A stretch of 64,000 nt of DNA from Elusimicrobiota bacterium (GTDB taxonomy: Bacteria > Elusimicrobiota > Elusimicrobia > FEN-1173): the NCBI GenBank assembly GCA_016714745.1, contig JADKCG010000020.1, positions 1-64,000 of the forward strand, read 5' to 3'. Below, piece after piece: positions 37,257 through 46,618 of the stretch. A program made the position numbers and the translations under genes. Numbering within the stretch: the first letter of the stretch is position 1; each line of letters starts with the position of its first letter. The notes under the pieces were generated by a model. It ran no database searches and was not told where the DNA came from. It was given only the letters and a program-made list of their open reading frames with translations.

Positions 37257-37610
37257 TTATGCTCTTGAAAGGAAATTCTCGAGCACGAAGATCTTTCTTA
37301 ATCGAAAAGCCAGGGGACTTTCCGCCAGGGCGATGGCGCGCAAGCTGTCGAAGCCCGAGACGAACCAGGCTTTGGTCGGCGCGGGAACCTTTTCTATCCA
37401 GTCTGGGGAAGGAAGGCTCAATTCACGGCAGAGGGATTCGGCCGTCGAGGCGAGAATTGCATCCATGGCCGGGTCCCCCGGCTGAAAGGGTTCTTGGATC
37501 GCTTGGACATCCCGGTGGTGTCGAAAGTCATCCACAAAATCCATGAGCGGGATGCGCCATTGCGCGGGGTTTTGCATCACGGCGATATGGGTTTCTTTCA
37601 GGGTGATCAT
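37257..37610 (-). CDS. Small protein paired with the nucleotidyltransferase gene
   Basis: 117 residues with no clear catalytic motif. The pattern DDFRHHRD, LASTAESLCRE, W(F)VSGFDSLRAIALAESP and KIFVLENFLSRA resembles small proteins often encoded next to DUF6036-type nucleotidyltransferases, as I recall. The start overlaps the upstream stop by 4 nt, so the two are translationally coupled. It may be an antitoxin-like partner; the function is unknown. Confidence 0.6.
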   Translation of the reverse strand: MITLKETHIAVMQNPAQWRIPLMDFVDDFRHHRDVQAIQEPFQPGDPAMDAILASTAESLCRELSLPSPDWIEKVPAPTKAWFVSGFDSLRAIALAESPLAFRLRKIFVLENFLSRA

Positions 37611-38113
37611 GACCCAAGAATCTCTTCCACAAAAAATTGTGTGGCGGGTCGTACGCGGCTTTTGGGGTAGTATTGTTCCAAAATTCTAAAAACCTCAGCG
37701 GGTTTTGTTAACCCAAGTTTTTTGATCAAAAAACGCACATCTTCCGCATCGGACGTGTCCGCCCGAGCGGCAAGGACTTTCATGGCCAGAAGGTAGTCGG
37801 GTTCCGGAACCAGCACGTGAAGGTTCGATTTCTGAAACAAAACTCGTCGCGGATGGTCCACAACAAATCCTTTGACGCCATCGTTCAGCCAGTGGTCGCC
37901 TAATTTCAATTCTTCGCCTACCTGGGAAATCAGTTTTCGCAGTTCTTCCGTTGGGAAAAAAATGGCATCGACATCTTTCGTGCTTGGGCGAGCATCATAC
38001 ACCAAACACATGACCGCCCCTCCATAAAGGCACACCTCCCCTTTCATGTCTTTTTTGGCAAGGGCGTCGTTCAGTCGATTCAAAGCGTTCTCAATGTCGG
38101 ATTTCTTTAGCAT
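37607..38113 (-). CDS. DUF6036/AbiEii-like nucleotidyltransferase
   Basis: 168 residues. YGGAVMCLVYDARPSTKDVD contains a Gly-rich strand followed by a D-x-D-type acid pair typical of the minimal nucleotidyltransferase fold, and DYLLAMKVLAARADTSDAEDV resembles the later helix of this group. Such proteins occur in toxin-antitoxin-like pairs. ATG 38113 has a weak ribosome-binding site. It lies on the strand of module D, but 71 bases after its last gene, so it may be separate. Confidence 0.7.
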   Translation of the reverse strand: MLKKSDIENALNRLNDALAKKDMKGEVCLYGGAVMCLVYDARPSTKDVDAIFFPTEELRKLISQVGEELKLGDHWLNDGVKGFVVDHPRRVLFQKSNLHVLVPEPDYLLAMKVLAARADTSDAEDVRFLIKKLGLTKPAEVFRILEQYYPKSRVRPATQFFVEEILGS

Positions 38114-38184
38114 GGGCCCTTATTCTAACTGTTTTTGTCCAAGAATTAGCCGGGATTCCCCGGTTAATTTTCCTTATGTGCGGG

Positions 38185-39087
38185 TTATTTTGCGGAGGGG
38201 ACTGCTTTCCAATAACGGCAAGGGATTTTGAAAGCTTGTCTTAAGGAGTCTCGGTCCGGGAAAAAGGCATCCGCCTGGGACCGGTAATCCATGATCGCGT
38301 CCAGCCACAACTCCAGGTCAGCCATAGGCTCTTCCGGCAGAGGGACCCAGGCCGGCGGTTCCGTGCGCCAACGGGTCCGGGATTTTCGAAACAGTCGCGT
38401 GAAAAAGATCGGCGTGACCCCCTGGGCGACCCAGCGGAAGAACGCCGGAGAGCCCTTCTGGATCGGAGCCCACCGGTTGACGGTCCGGGCGGCGTCCCAT
38501 CCGGCCGCCCAGGCGCCCAAGAACGGGGCCGAGTCAGGGGACCCACCCAATTCTCGAATTCGGTGGGAAACCGCGTGGGGGATCAGGGCGTAGGGCCTGT
38601 CTTCGTAAAAAAGGGTTTGGGGATGTCGATGGAAGCTCTCGGAGGCGTTATGGCACAGAAGGTGGTCCACGTGCCAGCCCACGGCGAGAGGTAAAACCAG
38701 CAGATCGAAAGAAATCGCCTGAATCATTTCCTCCAACAGAGTGCGGAGCTTGGCCAATAGGGGGCGGTCCGATCCGAAGGGTTCGCCCCAAAACAACCGA
38801 CTGGGGGAACCGTAATCCCAGTTTCGACACACCGATTCGGTGAAATTTAATAACAGGGATTCAAAACTCAAACGCTTGGAGGCGCGCCTTTCTTCTTGGA
38901 GTCGGCTTTCTCTCCCCAGGGGCGCGAGGGTTTTTGGGGGGGGATTGGAAAAATCCGTAAAAACATTGATCACCAAAACGGGCCCTTCCCGACGCCAACG
39001 GGAGATTTCGGCCCCGCAGGAAAAGACCGCGTCGTCCAGATGAGGCGACAAAATGACCGCCCGGTAGTGGGGTTCGCGGGGCGGAAT
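38185..39087 (-). CDS. PIG-L/LmbE-family deacetylase (module D), non-standard start
   Basis: About 300 residues, intact. SPHLDDAVFSCGAE gives the metal motif, and VGWHVDHLLCH supplies the later His residues. Paralogue of the gene at 8116. No ATG, GTG or TTG precedes the catalytic motif after the upstream in-frame stop except a TTG at 39051, which would start two residues before the motif. An ATT at 39087 has GAGGAGG seven bases upstream and gives an N-terminus (PPREPHYRAVIL) like the paralogue's FYRAVIL, so ATT is my preferred start. It follows the regulator directly (TAATT overlap). Confidence 0.85.
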   Translation of the reverse strand: MPPREPHYRAVILSPHLDDAVFSCGAEISRWRREGPVLVINVFTDFSNPPPKTLAPLGRESRLQEERRASKRLSFESLLLNFTESVCRNWDYGSPSRLFWGEPFGSDRPLLAKLRTLLEEMIQAISFDLLVLPLAVGWHVDHLLCHNASESFHRHPQTLFYEDRPYALIPHAVSHRIRELGGSPDSAPFLGAWAAGWDAARTVNRWAPIQKGSPAFFRWVAQGVTPIFFTRLFRKSRTRWRTEPPAWVPLPEEPMADLELWLDAIMDYRSQADAFFPDRDSLRQAFKIPCRYWKAVPSAK

Positions 39088-39782
39088 TAGGGCGCCTCCT
39101 CGTCAAACCGGTAGCCGAGCCCTTTGATCCCCTGAATTTTGGCGCCCTCTTTGTTGATCTTGGCCCTCAGGCGGGCGATCGTGGTGTCGATGGCCCGGCT
39201 CGTCGCGTAGTATTCGGTGCCCCAAACGGATTCTTCCAGAAAATTTCGGGAAAGCAGACGCCCCTTGTTTTTCAAGAACACATACAAAAGGTCAAATTCC
39301 TTGGCGCGCAGTTCCACCTCCTCTTTCCCAACGAACACCCGGTGCTGTCCGGTGTCAAGGGAGAGAGCCCCGGACCGAAGCGTTTCCCCGGCCGTTTTGG
39401 ATTCGACGCCGCGCCGAAGCGCGGCCCGAACCCGGGCCACCAGTTCCCGCGGACGCAAGGCGCGTTTCGATATGAAATCCGCCGCTCCCACTTCCAAACC
39501 CACCACCACGTCGGTTTCCCGACCGCGAACGGTGAGCATGAGGATGGGAATATCTTTCGTGGCGGCGTCGCTTTTAAGCGCGCGGCAAACCTGAACCCCG
39601 TCCTTGTCCGGCAGATTCCAGTCCAAAAGGATCAGGTCCGGGTGGGATTGGGTAGCTGTTTTTATTCCGCTTTGCGCGTCGCCGGCGTTTAAAACCAAAA
39701 AACCTTCCTTTTCCAGGATTTGTTCGATCAGCCGACGAAAGTCGGTCTCATCGTCAATAATTAAAACTCTGGATGTCGTCAT
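39087..39782 (-). CDS. OmpR/PhoB-family response regulator (module D)
   Basis: 231 residues. A receiver with IIDDE, phospho-acceptor Asp54 in LLDWNLPD, Thr in MLTVRG and Lys in ISKRALRP, then a winged helix ending GLGYRFDEEAP. Close to the regulator at 2256 across the recognition helix (SRAIDTTIARLR versus SRTIDTTIGRLR), so both probably read the same DNA repeats. The divergent repeat promoter is at 44793. The start overlaps the kinase stop by 4 nt. Confidence 0.93.
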   Translation of the reverse strand: MTTSRVLIIDDETDFRRLIEQILEKEGFLVLNAGDAQSGIKTATQSHPDLILLDWNLPDKDGVQVCRALKSDAATKDIPILMLTVRGRETDVVVGLEVGAADFISKRALRPRELVARVRAALRRGVESKTAGETLRSGALSLDTGQHRVFVGKEEVELRAKEFDLLYVFLKNKGRLLSRNFLEESVWGTEYYATSRAIDTTIARLRAKINKEGAKIQGIKGLGYRFDEEAP

Positions 39783-41146
39783 TCGGGTAAATGGAGGGAA
39801 AAACGGCTTCCCTGGCCGACGACGCTCTCCAGTCGGACCGCGCCCCCCTGGGTTTCCACGAGTCCTTTCACGATGGCCAATCCCAGCCCGGTTCCTTTGA
39901 CGCCGTCGTGGGCGGCCCGTATTCCGCGGACCTGCTCGAATTTGTCGAAAATCCGCGGCTGATCCTTTGGCGGGATTCCCGGCCCCGTGTCTGCCACCGT
40001 CAATCGCACGTGGGCCCGCCCGCCGTTGGCCGCGGGGGGGGGGGACCCCGCCGACAAAACAACTTTTCCGCCGCTCGGGGTGAATTTAAGCGCGTTTCCC
40101 ATCAGGTTGGTCATGGCTTGATGAATCTTATCCCGGTCGGCGTTCACCGTCAAGCCGGGGGGAACATCGATTTCCAAACGCACGCCTCGTTCCCGGGCCA
40201 CGGGTCCAAACAGGTCCGTCAATTCGGTTATCAACCCGGCCACGTCAAACCTTTCCTTCCGAACGTCCATGGCCCGGGACTCGATTTTGGAAAGGTCCAA
40301 AATATCGTTGACGAATCGTCCCAGCCGGGTCGCGTTGTTGCGAATGATGGAGAGGTTGTCGATAAATCGGGACGCCTCGCCGGATGGAACACCTTCCATC
40401 ATGAAGTTGGCATAGGATTCAATGGCGGACAAAGGCGACCGAAGTTCGTGTGTGACCATGGCCACGAAATCCCGTTTCATCTGATCGAGCTCCCCCAATC
40501 GTTCCGCCATGCGATTAAAATCCCGGGCCAAATCGCCCAACTCGTCGGCGCGTTTTTCCTGGAGTCGGTGGTCCAACTCCCCCGCCGCCAGTCGGTGGGT
40601 GCCCTGGGCGATCCGTCGGATGGGCCGGGTTAAATGCAAGGCCAACCACCACGCCCCCAATAAACCCAGCCCCAGAGCGACTCCCAGGGTCGGATAAATG
40701 CGGTGTGAAATGTCCCGCAGGGCTTGCTCCACTTCCCGTTCCATGGCGGTTCTGGAAAAAATCACCACCGCTTTTCGTGCCGGTCCTTTCGTGACGGGGA
40801 CCGTCATCGGCACGCCGTCCGTTCCTTTCAGTGGGGGGGGCCATCGGCCCAACAGCGCCGTGTCGGCATGGGCCACCACGCGCCCTTTCCCATCCAAGCA
40901 ATAGGCGTCCAAGACTCCGGTCCGGTCCCGCACATTGGCCGCCGCGTTCAGAGCGGCCAACTCGTCGTTGACCACCAGCGCGTCCCGACAGGCTTGGGCC
41001 AGATGATCCGCCAGGGCGGAGCGGGCTCCCGCCGTTTTTCGCAGAAGACTGCTTCGTTCCGTTAGATAAAACCCCACCGCCGCGGTTCCCGCCACCGCCA
41101 CGGAAAGACCCACCGCCAACATCCCCATCTTCGTGCGGATCTTCAT
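39779..41146 (-). CDS. Membrane sensor histidine kinase (module D, intact)
   Basis: 455 residues. A transmembrane helix near 7-28, an extracytoplasmic sensor of about 110 residues (with YCLDGKGRVVAHAD), a second helix (LGVALGLGLLGAWWLAL), HAMP, HisKA with MVTHELRSPLSAIESYANF, and HATPase with NLMGNALKFTP, DTGPGIPP and GTGLGLAIVKGL. It is the template for the broken kinase at 2947. It overlaps both the PorV stop and the regulator start by ATGA-type junctions, a strong sign of one operon. Confidence 0.93.
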   Translation of the reverse strand: MKIRTKMGMLAVGLSVAVAGTAAVGFYLTERSSLLRKTAGARSALADHLAQACRDALVVNDELAALNAAANVRDRTGVLDAYCLDGKGRVVAHADTALLGRWPPPLKGTDGVPMTVPVTKGPARKAVVIFSRTAMEREVEQALRDISHRIYPTLGVALGLGLLGAWWLALHLTRPIRRIAQGTHRLAAGELDHRLQEKRADELGDLARDFNRMAERLGELDQMKRDFVAMVTHELRSPLSAIESYANFMMEGVPSGEASRFIDNLSIIRNNATRLGRFVNDILDLSKIESRAMDVRKERFDVAGLITELTDLFGPVARERGVRLEIDVPPGLTVNADRDKIHQAMTNLMGNALKFTPSGGKVVLSAGSPPPAANGGRAHVRLTVADTGPGIPPKDQPRIFDKFEQVRGIRAAHDGVKGTGLGLAIVKGLVETQGGAVRLESVVGQGSRFSLHLPE

Positions 41147-42811
41147 GGCGCCCGGGGGGCCGCTTCCTGCCGTGCGCGATCCAGGGCGCGGCGATAGGTT
41201 TTGTTGGTCGGGTCCAACCGAACGGCTTCTTCAAAAAGAGCCTTCGCTTTCGATAAATTTCCTTCCCGATAGACGGTTCGGCCTTCCTCGTATTTTTTTA
41301 ACCCCTCCGCCCGCCGGGCTTCCGTTTCCAAGGTCCGAGATTGGGTTTCTTGGACCAGGGCTTTTTGGCAACGAATGATTTCAGTCCCGGCGGTCGCATT
41401 CTCCGGGTCGAGTGCCAATAGTTCCCGCCAATGGCCCAAAGCCGGCTCCCATTCTCCCCGTTTCATGGCGTCGCGGGCGCGCCCCTCCGTCGCCTGTATT
41501 TTTCGGTCCTTGGCCCGGATCATGGCCGCGCGCGCCTCTTGGGTGCGCTGGGCGGATAAAAGAGCGGAAATCTTCTGCAATCCCTTTTGCGCGTCGGTGT
41601 TATCGGGACGGACCAACAAAACCTTTCGGTAGGCCAATTCCGCTCCTGCCATGTCGCCTTTCGCCATCGCTCGCCGGGCCTGCTCCAGGAGAGCCGCCGG
41701 GTCCATGGTTTCGGCCAATTGAAGGGCCGTTTCCTGTTGGAGGCGGTGCCCTTCGAGGGAACGGGGAGACAGCGCGCGGGCCTCCGCCAGAAGATCTTCC
41801 GCTTCGGTCACCTGTCCCGTCGCCAGGGCCGCGCGCGCTTGACTAAAAAGAGCGGTCCGTCGGGCTTCCTGAGCCAGGGGCGTCCCGAACCGCCAGCGCA
41901 GATCGATGCGGTTGGCCGCGCCCAGATCCTCGGAGGGGGAAAAAGAGTAATTCACGGCCAACCCTTTCCGTTCGATTCCGGCGCCCAAGGTAAATCGAGC
42001 GGCCGTCTCGGAAGCATACCCCGTTCTTAAAAACATTTTCCAGTCGTTCCCCATCGTTTGTCCGTATTCCACCCCGGCCCGGAGTCGAAGGTGATCGTCG
42101 GCCGGAATATCGATTTGTCCGGACCCCAGGATGATTCCATTGCGCCGGAGCGAAAAACTTCCCGCGACCCCCGACCGAATCACCAGCGGTAACTTTGTGT
42201 TCGACGACCCCAACGATAGTTCCGTTCCCGCGTTGGCCAGGGAGACCCCCCACTCGCCGAGCCGTCCGACGGGACCTTGCACCCCCGCATCCACCGCATA
42301 GGCGGTTCCGACCTCCTCAAAGGTCACTTGCCGAACGTATTTCCCGCTCACCCCAAATGAGCCAAAACCGAGCGGTCGGGCGTATCCGACACTGACCACA
42401 CTTTCGCTGGGATGAGCTGTTCCCAGATCGGATCCCTCTTCCGTTATCGCCAAGGGGGCATCGGCCAGGTGGGTCACACCCAAAGCCCAGGTTTCCGCTC
42501 GCCAAACCGCCAGGCCGGTCGAACGTAGACGGCGCTGTCCTGGGTTTGCTCGCCGAAGAGGGCCGCGGGGAAAACCCAAGTTCTTGGCGAGGCACCTTCT
42601 GCAACCCCGCCGGGTTCCAGAATAACGCTCCCCCATCGTTCGCCGGCGCCACGTACGTGCCCCCCAACGCCTGGGACCGAACCGACGGATCCAACGTTAA
42701 GACCATGGGCCCCCGCCGCCCGTGGTGTTGATCAGAAAACCATTCGGCGTGAAGAGAAGAGGAGATACCCCACACGAGAATAAGAAAAAAAAATCCAGAA
42801 CGCCCCAACAT
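41143..42811 (-). CDS. PorV-like outer-membrane barrel with C-terminal TPR region, two 1-nt deletions (module D)
   Basis: About 555 residues if repaired. A signal peptide (LGRSGFFFLILVWGISSSLHA), FSDQHHGRRGP, VRSQALGGTYVAPANDGG and FWNPAGLQKVP, a barrel, then several TPR-like repeats (MAKGDMAGAELAYRKVLL, YREGNLSKAKALFEEAV). Compared base by base with 12972-13674, one base is missing near 42569 and one near 42500, so about 70 nt are read in the wrong frame between the two otherwise open parts. Starts with TAATG overlapping the propeller stop. Function as for the module A copy: likely carrier or receptor for the propeller protein. Confidence 0.82.
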
Positions 42812-44711
42812 TATTTTACCAGAACTCGGCGCGGATCAATTTGACCATCCCTGTCCACGACCACCGTGTAAACCCCAGGGGCGACCCGCTGCCCTTCATT
42901 GTTCGCGCCGTCCCATTCAACCACATGCACCCCGGCGGACTTGGTTTCGTTGATCAAGGTTCTCAGAAGCCGGGCCTCGCGAGAATACACCGCCGCCTTT
43001 AGGTGGCTGGGGGCTTCCAACCGGATTTCAAACAGGGCGGTTCCACCCTCGCGCAGAAGGTTCGTGACGACGCTCGTTCCCGTGGATCCCGCGGCAAGCG
43101 ACAGGGACGCCGACACAGGCTCGCTCTCCCGTAAGAGGGAATTGCGAAATACAACCGTGATTGTTTTGTTTTCCTCTGATGGAGAAAGCGTCAGATCCAC
43201 ATCCCCCTGAAAAGGAACCCACTGGTCCTTTATCGCATCCAAGAAATTACCGGAGAGTTTCATCTCCGTGGGGTCCCCATCCACGCTCAAAGAAAGGTGA
43301 ACCCGCGCTTGGTCCGGCGCTCGATCCGCCACGCGAATCGAAGGGTTCTCCAAAGGGGTAAACCCATAAAAAATTCTAATATCATCAGGCACTCCACTGG
43401 CGGTCATCACGAGATCGCTTTTTCCATCCCCATTGATATCCCCCAAGCCTGAAACATGGTCGATCATTGTGAGATACTCGATGTCTATGGAAGCTGTTGA
43501 AATTGTCGTCGGCCAAGGATTTCCAATGGAGAAAGAATGGCTCAGATAAAGAGAAACCTTGGACGTGGGAGTGGTATATTTATACCACTGAAGAGATAAA
43601 TCAGCCCGCCCATCTCCGTCAAAGTCCCCTGACCCGGCCCATGTTCCGGACCTTCCCAAAGGATCCTGAAAAACCATCTTGTGCACCTCGTTGGATTGTC
43701 CGGGCTGAAGATCGATGGTGGGGCCGAAAGCCCAAATATCCGCCCCATTCACCAACACAGGGGTGTCGTTAACAATAAGGCCCACATCGGCCATCCCATC
43801 ACCGGAGAAGTCAGAAACCATATCCGCATGAATATTCGCGGCCCTGGGACTCGGAGCAGGCCCCACTATTGTTCGGAACGCTCGATCCGTCACTGAAGCG
43901 GTTCCCGTCGGAAAGACCGAGCTTCCGCGAACGATGTACACTTCACCGGCGGAGCTCCGTCCCATGGATGTTCGGGAATCGTCTGAGAGGACCAACTCGT
44001 CATAACCGTCCCCATTCACGTCGCCTACGGCGACATGGCCACCGAACCTTATTCGACCCGCTCCGATCAGCGTCAACCCAAAGATGGATCATCGGTTCTG
44101 AACGTCGCACCGGACATTTCTGCTCGCGATCGACCTCGAAAGATATAAACGCGCCCAGGGTTGGGGTCGATCTCCGGAGATCCGATGACCAAATCCTCTC
44201 GCCCATCGCCATTAAAATCGCCTACGGTATAATAATAAAAATAATGTTCAGGCCCTGGTAATTTAATGATCAGATTCTGGGGTGAACTCAATTCCAATTG
44301 TGCCGGGGGGTAAGACCGCCCCCAAACCACCTCAATTTCTCCCGCATTAATACTGATCACCCAATCGTCCAGCGAATCGCCATCTAAATCAGCGGTACCT
44401 TTTATCTTAAAACTCAAGTCGGAGTTCAGAAGTTTCGTTGTCCGAATGGAGGAGAGTTTTGAATAGGCTGGGAAATGGGATCCATAGATGGCCCGGCCCG
44501 AAGTCCCGAAAGAATAGGCAATCTCGTTTTTGGTGTCCCCGTCAAAATCACCGCTGACGTTTATTTCTAAAATGGAAAATAGGTCTGTTTCATAATCCAA
44601 TTCAGCATCGGCATCTGAGAGATCCCATTGAATGGCCCCAAGGCCTAAAGGACAAAGGAAAAGCCAAACCCCGATTTTCCTTAATCCCCCTAGATAAATT
44701 TGTAGGCCCAT
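42811..44711 (-). CDS. Secreted FG-GAP repeat protein with FlgD-Ig sorting-like domain, one frameshift (module D)
   Basis: About 633 residues. A signal peptide from ATG 44711 (LRKIGVWLFLCPLGLGA), FG-GAP loops (GDFDGDTKNEIA, GDFNGDGREDLV, GDVNGDGYDELV, GDFDGDGRADLS, GDINGDGKSDLV) and a C-terminus VVEWDGANNEGQRVAPGVY. The frame breaks near 44078-44082 after DDPSLG; the paralogue at 13676 shows the two halves belong together. It heads the operon ending with the PIG-L gene. Expected to be exported and held at the cell surface. Confidence 0.83.
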
Positions 44712-44718
44712 AAAACTC

Positions 44719-44746
44719 AGTATAACCCTAAATACAAATTATTCAA
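44719..44746 (-). promoter_or_regulatory. Promoter of the module D propeller operon, near-leaderless
   Basis: On the minus strand TTGAAT and TATACT are separated by 16 bp, with 7 nt from the -10 box to ATG 44711. No Shine-Dalgarno sequence fits in the gap. Confidence 0.6.
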
Positions 44747-44792
44747 GGGGGACCGTTTCTCCCGCATTCCCCAGTCAGTATCCAAATAATGT

Positions 44793-44844
44793 CACCCAGA
44801 GGAAACACAGCGGAAACGTTGGGGAAAAGTGTGTCCATTACACT
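44793..44844 (+). promoter_or_regulatory. Triple 11-bp direct-repeat promoter, copy 4
   Basis: CACCCAGAGGA (44793), AACACAGCGGA (44804), AACGTTGGGGA (44815), then 13 nt to TACACT (44839-44844). The leader to ATG 44892 matches that of copy 1 at GGAAAGC, ACACA-CGGT-CAAGGGAGG, although the downstream genes differ. Confidence 0.65.
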
Positions 44845-44891
44845 GGGTGTGGAAAGCGGAGTTCCACACAGCGGTGCAAGGGAGGCATCAA

Positions 44892-45713
44892 ATGAAAAGA
44901 GCGGACCAGTGGGTGCATGACCATCGGGCGGAATGGAGTTACGAAAAGTTGGTTCAATGGGTTCGACCGGGCGAGCGGGTGCTTCACTTGGGCGCGGGAG
45001 ATTGTCGGCTGGATCTCCTATTAAACCCGGATTTTGCATTAGGACGCGGCATTCGACGAAGAAGGCCGGACTTTTTCTTCCTCAAAAAGTCCGTCCGATG
45101 TCCCCGCATCAACCTCACTTTTTTCGTTGAAAACGCCGCGTCCTCCTTCGTCTCGGTGCTCGCGGCTAATGCAAAGTCCGGGTTAAAGAATCGAATGGGC
45201 TGTAAACTCATTGCGGTAGACGTGGATAACCATAATGAGATGACGCTCCCCGTCACCTTCTACGACGGTAAAACACCGCCTTTCTCCGATCAAAGCGTTG
45301 ATGTTGTCTTGCTCCTTTCGGTCTTGCACCACGCGAAAGATCCCGTGGCGGTATTGTCCGAAGCTCATCGTGTGGCGCGCTGCGCGGTCATTGTTTTTGA
45401 AGATCGCAACGAGAGTGTGACTGACCGTATCATCTTTCGTAAATTTCATCGGTTTCTTCGTTGGCCCCAGGGATTTTCACTTCCTAATCTTGAATGGACT
45501 CGCGATCCATGGTTTCGCCTTGCCACAACAGTGGGTTTCAAAACGAGCTGGGAGGGTTTAATCGGTCGCCAGTTGGGCCCCTTCGCTTCCTATGGAATCA
45601 GATTTGTCTGGGAACCATTTCATACGCAGAACCGGACCTGGCCAAAAACCCCAACAACAAATTCGTTTGATAAGCGGGGAGTTGAAATGGCTGTCACAGG
45701 AGAAAAATCATGA
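44892..45713 (+). CDS. Class I SAM methyltransferase carrying an in-frame palindromic insertion (module D)
   Basis: 273 residues. Motif I VLHLGAGDCRLDLLL lies near residue 30, but the next strand (LIAVDVDNHNEM) comes 54 residues later than expected. The extra codons are a mobile palindromic element at 45021-45186. Excising it with one TTAA copy gives RLDLLLKNRMGCKLIAVDV, a normal methyltransferase. Later motifs are VDVVLLLSVLHHAKDP and ARCAVIVFEDR. The insert is in frame, but sits in the SAM-binding region and may damage activity. GGGAGG precedes the ATG. The acceptor is unknown, probably a sugar or lipid. Confidence 0.85.
   Translation: MKRADQWVHDHRAEWSYEKLVQWVRPGERVLHLGAGDCRLDLLLNPDFALGRGIRRRRPDFFFLKKSVRCPRINLTFFVENAASSFVSVLAANAKSGLKNRMGCKLIAVDVDNHNEMTLPVTFYDGKTPPFSDQSVDVVLLLSVLHHAKDPVAVLSEAHRVARCAVIVFEDRNESVTDRIIFRKFHRFLRWPQGFSLPNLEWTRDPWFRLATTVGFKTSWEGLIGRQLGPFASYGIRFVWEPFHTQNRTWPKTPTTNSFDKRGVEMAVTGEKS
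45021..45186. mobile_element. TTAA-flanked palindromic mobile element inside a methyltransferase gene
   Basis: TTAA at 45021-45024 and again at 45183-45186 flank 158 bases. The ends are inverted: AACCCGGATTTTGCATTAG on the left against the reverse complement of CTAATGCAAAGTCCGGGTT on the right (18 of 19 match). An inner inverted arm lies around GACGCGGC and CGACGAAG. Element plus one TTAA is 162 nt, a multiple of three, and has no stop in the gene's frame. It has no transposase, so it is a MITE-like or Rickettsia-RPE-like element. A relative begins at 63911. Confidence 0.8.
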
Positions 45714-46618
45714 TCACCATTCTGAATCAAGCACCTGACTTGTTTAAAGGCCCTAAGAAGCTGACCTGCGCGGTTTGCGGGGAAATCGGCGAATCGGTCG
45801 AGGCACGAATGGTTCGATGCAATGTGCGCCGGTATCGCCAGGAACACTTTCGTGTGGAACGGTGTGCCCACTGCCAATCCCTCCAAACGGAACGGATAAA
45901 TAATCTGTCCACATACTACAAGAACTATCCCATCCGAAACCAAACGCTCGATTATTTTTTAAGAGCCTGGTATGGGGTTCTCCTGAAAGAACTGGTTCGG
46001 GCCGGACTACAAAAAGAACACAGCATTCTCGATTATGGCTGTAACCAGGGATTGTTTCTCGACTTCTTGCGGGGACGGGGATATGTGCACAGCACCGGGT
46101 TTGACCCCTACGTCCCGGTTTATAACGACCCCGCCACACTTCAACGCCAATACGATTGGGTAATCAGCATGGACACCATTGAACACGATGAAGACCCACG
46201 GCAGTTTTTCCATCGTTTAAACGAATTTAGAAAAAAAGGGGGACGACTATGCATTACGACTCCTCGTGCGGAAGGAATTGACTTGGGCAAACAGGAAGAA
46301 TACCTCCACAGCCTTCATGTGCCTTATCACACAAACGTATTGTCTCAAAAATCTCTGACAAAGATGGGGTTGCAAGAAGGGCTTGAACCCAGTTATTTGC
46401 GAGCAACAACTTACATGGATTCCTGGAAGCCTGGAACATCTTGGTCGTTCATCGAAACTCTCTTAATGCTTGGAGGAAACGAAATCGACGCAGGGTTCGA
46501 ACCGCCCAAGATTAGGTTGTTTATAACAAATCCTTCCCTTATTATTAAATTCTTTTTTGGGTTTCTTTATCGCAAAAAATGGCAGCACATGACGATGGTG
46601 TTTGGAGGCCGATCATGA
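45710..46618 (+). CDS. Class I SAM methyltransferase with N-terminal zinc-ribbon (module D)
   Basis: 302 residues. An N-terminal zinc-binding region (CAVCGE near 20, CAHCQSLQ near 51) precedes a methyltransferase fold with motif I ILDYGCNQGLFLDFL, acidic STGFDPY and WVISMDTIEHDEDP. This layout occurs in sugar and small-molecule C- or O-methyltransferases. The C-terminal hydrophobic segment (LIIKFFFGFLYRKKW) may touch the membrane. The start overlaps the upstream stop (ATGA) and its own stop overlaps the GT21 start, so all three are co-translated. Confidence 0.88.
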   Translation: MITILNQAPDLFKGPKKLTCAVCGEIGESVEARMVRCNVRRYRQEHFRVERCAHCQSLQTERINNLSTYYKNYPIRNQTLDYFLRAWYGVLLKELVRAGLQKEHSILDYGCNQGLFLDFLRGRGYVHSTGFDPYVPVYNDPATLQRQYDWVISMDTIEHDEDPRQFFHRLNEFRKKGGRLCITTPRAEGIDLGKQEEYLHSLHVPYHTNVLSQKSLTKMGLQEGLEPSYLRATTYMDSWKPGTSWSFIETLLMLGGNEIDAGFEPPKIRLFITNPSLIIKFFFGFLYRKKWQHMTMVFGGRS

